13,317 bases of DNA, taken from the NCBI GenBank assembly GCA_030589225.1, contig JAUUWD010000010.1, positions 1-13,317 of the forward strand, in the 5' to 3' direction. The DNA is from Desulfobacteraceae bacterium (GTDB lineage Bacteria; Desulfobacterota; DSM-4660; Desulfatiglandales; Desulfatiglandaceae). Under the pieces are notes generated by a model. The model ran no database searches and was not told the DNA's origin. It was given only the letters and a program-made list of their open reading frames with translations. The translations under genes and the position numbers were made by a program. Position 1 is the first letter of the stretch; every line of letters starts with the position of its first letter. Below, piece by piece: positions 13,077-13,317 of this stretch.

Positions 13077-13317
13077 GACTCCAGCTTTGCGGAGTCACAT
13101 ACGAGGGTTAGGGACAAGGACAAAATTGAAGACCCGAAGTCCTCGTAAAAAATGCTGGTTTTGCCACATAATTGCGAATGCGCCGCCAATTTACAAATTG
13201 GGAACGACGAAGCCGGGCGCTTCTCACATAAATACGCCTCTAAAATGGAGTCCTGGGACAAGAACGTAACTTTTGAATCCCGCTGTAAGCGGGAAACCTT
13301 TGAACTCGTGAACGGCT
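13077..13317. other. Non-coding end of window with dispersed-repeat pieces
   Basis: No convincing gene is present. Visible pieces are a GACTCC-N8-GGAGTC stem (13077-13096), CCAATTT-AC-AAATTGG (13187-13202 region), a TCCCGC-TGTAA-GCGGGA stem (13278-13294, related to 7950-7965), and two similar phrases, GGGACAAGGAC and GGGACAAGAAC. ACGACGAAGCC near 13204 resembles ACGAAGAAGCC near 8004 in another gap. Together these look like a dispersed intergenic repeat family. Confidence 0.35.

Noticed and set aside
13058..13269. Two overlapping open frames near the end, one on each strand
   Set aside because: Both are full of repeat and hairpin sequence, lack ribosome-binding sites and have no domain features.
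1..13317. CRISPR arrays, phage genes, transposases, tRNA or rRNA genes
   Set aside because: No regular direct repeats with unique spacers, no characteristic protein motifs and no cloverleaf or rRNA signature were seen on either strand.

Overview
The window looks like a chromosomal segment of a Gram-negative, anaerobe-type bacterium, most likely a Desulfobacterota (deltaproteobacterial) lineage. The clues are an NtrC-type sigma-54 activator paired with a periplasmic-sensing kinase, a rnc / radical SAM / era cluster, FmdB, YkgJ and HEAT-zinc-ribbon proteins, and many gaps filled with degenerate short-period repeats. This taxonomic call is an inference from gene content. No rRNA, tRNA, CRISPR array, transposase or phage gene was seen.

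Layout. 1-604 is non-coding: a possible decayed gene remnant on the minus strand (59-241), a 143-bp inverted-repeat element (268-410) and a plausible sigma-70 promoter (479-508). 605-3539 is a two-gene two-component operon, a membrane histidine kinase followed by a sigma-54-dependent response regulator. 3540-3824 separates it from era. This gap holds a perfect 16-bp palindrome, a second dyad, a full -24/-12 sigma-54 promoter, and then a short transcript region ending in a strong intrinsic terminator. I read it as a candidate sigma-54-dependent small RNA of about 63 nt, with an upstream activator site, beside the gene of a sigma-54 activator. It is the most interesting part of the window.

6432-3825 (minus strand) is a tightly coupled operon: RNase III, an Elp3-like radical SAM protein and the GTPase Era. 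6658-7854 (plus) is a divergent, cysteine-free protein of unknown function. 7855-8261 is a repeat-rich gap with two related hairpins. 8262-8651 is a YjbQ-family protein. 9654-8797 (minus) is a RimK-like ATP-grasp protein, transcribed away from a three-gene overlapping set at 9728-11381: FmdB-type zinc ribbon, small acidic protein, and zinc-ribbon/HEAT protein. 11382-11616 is a convergent gap with a tandem phrase and a fold-prone stretch. 12969-11617 (minus) carries a TPR protein followed by a YkgJ-type cysteine-cluster protein. The last ~350 bp are non-coding with several small hairpins.

Functionally, the rnc operon groups RNA processing and ribosome assembly. The first operon looks like an envelope-sensing circuit whose output may include the adjacent small RNA. 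The remaining genes are mostly conserved but poorly understood metal-binding or scaffold proteins.
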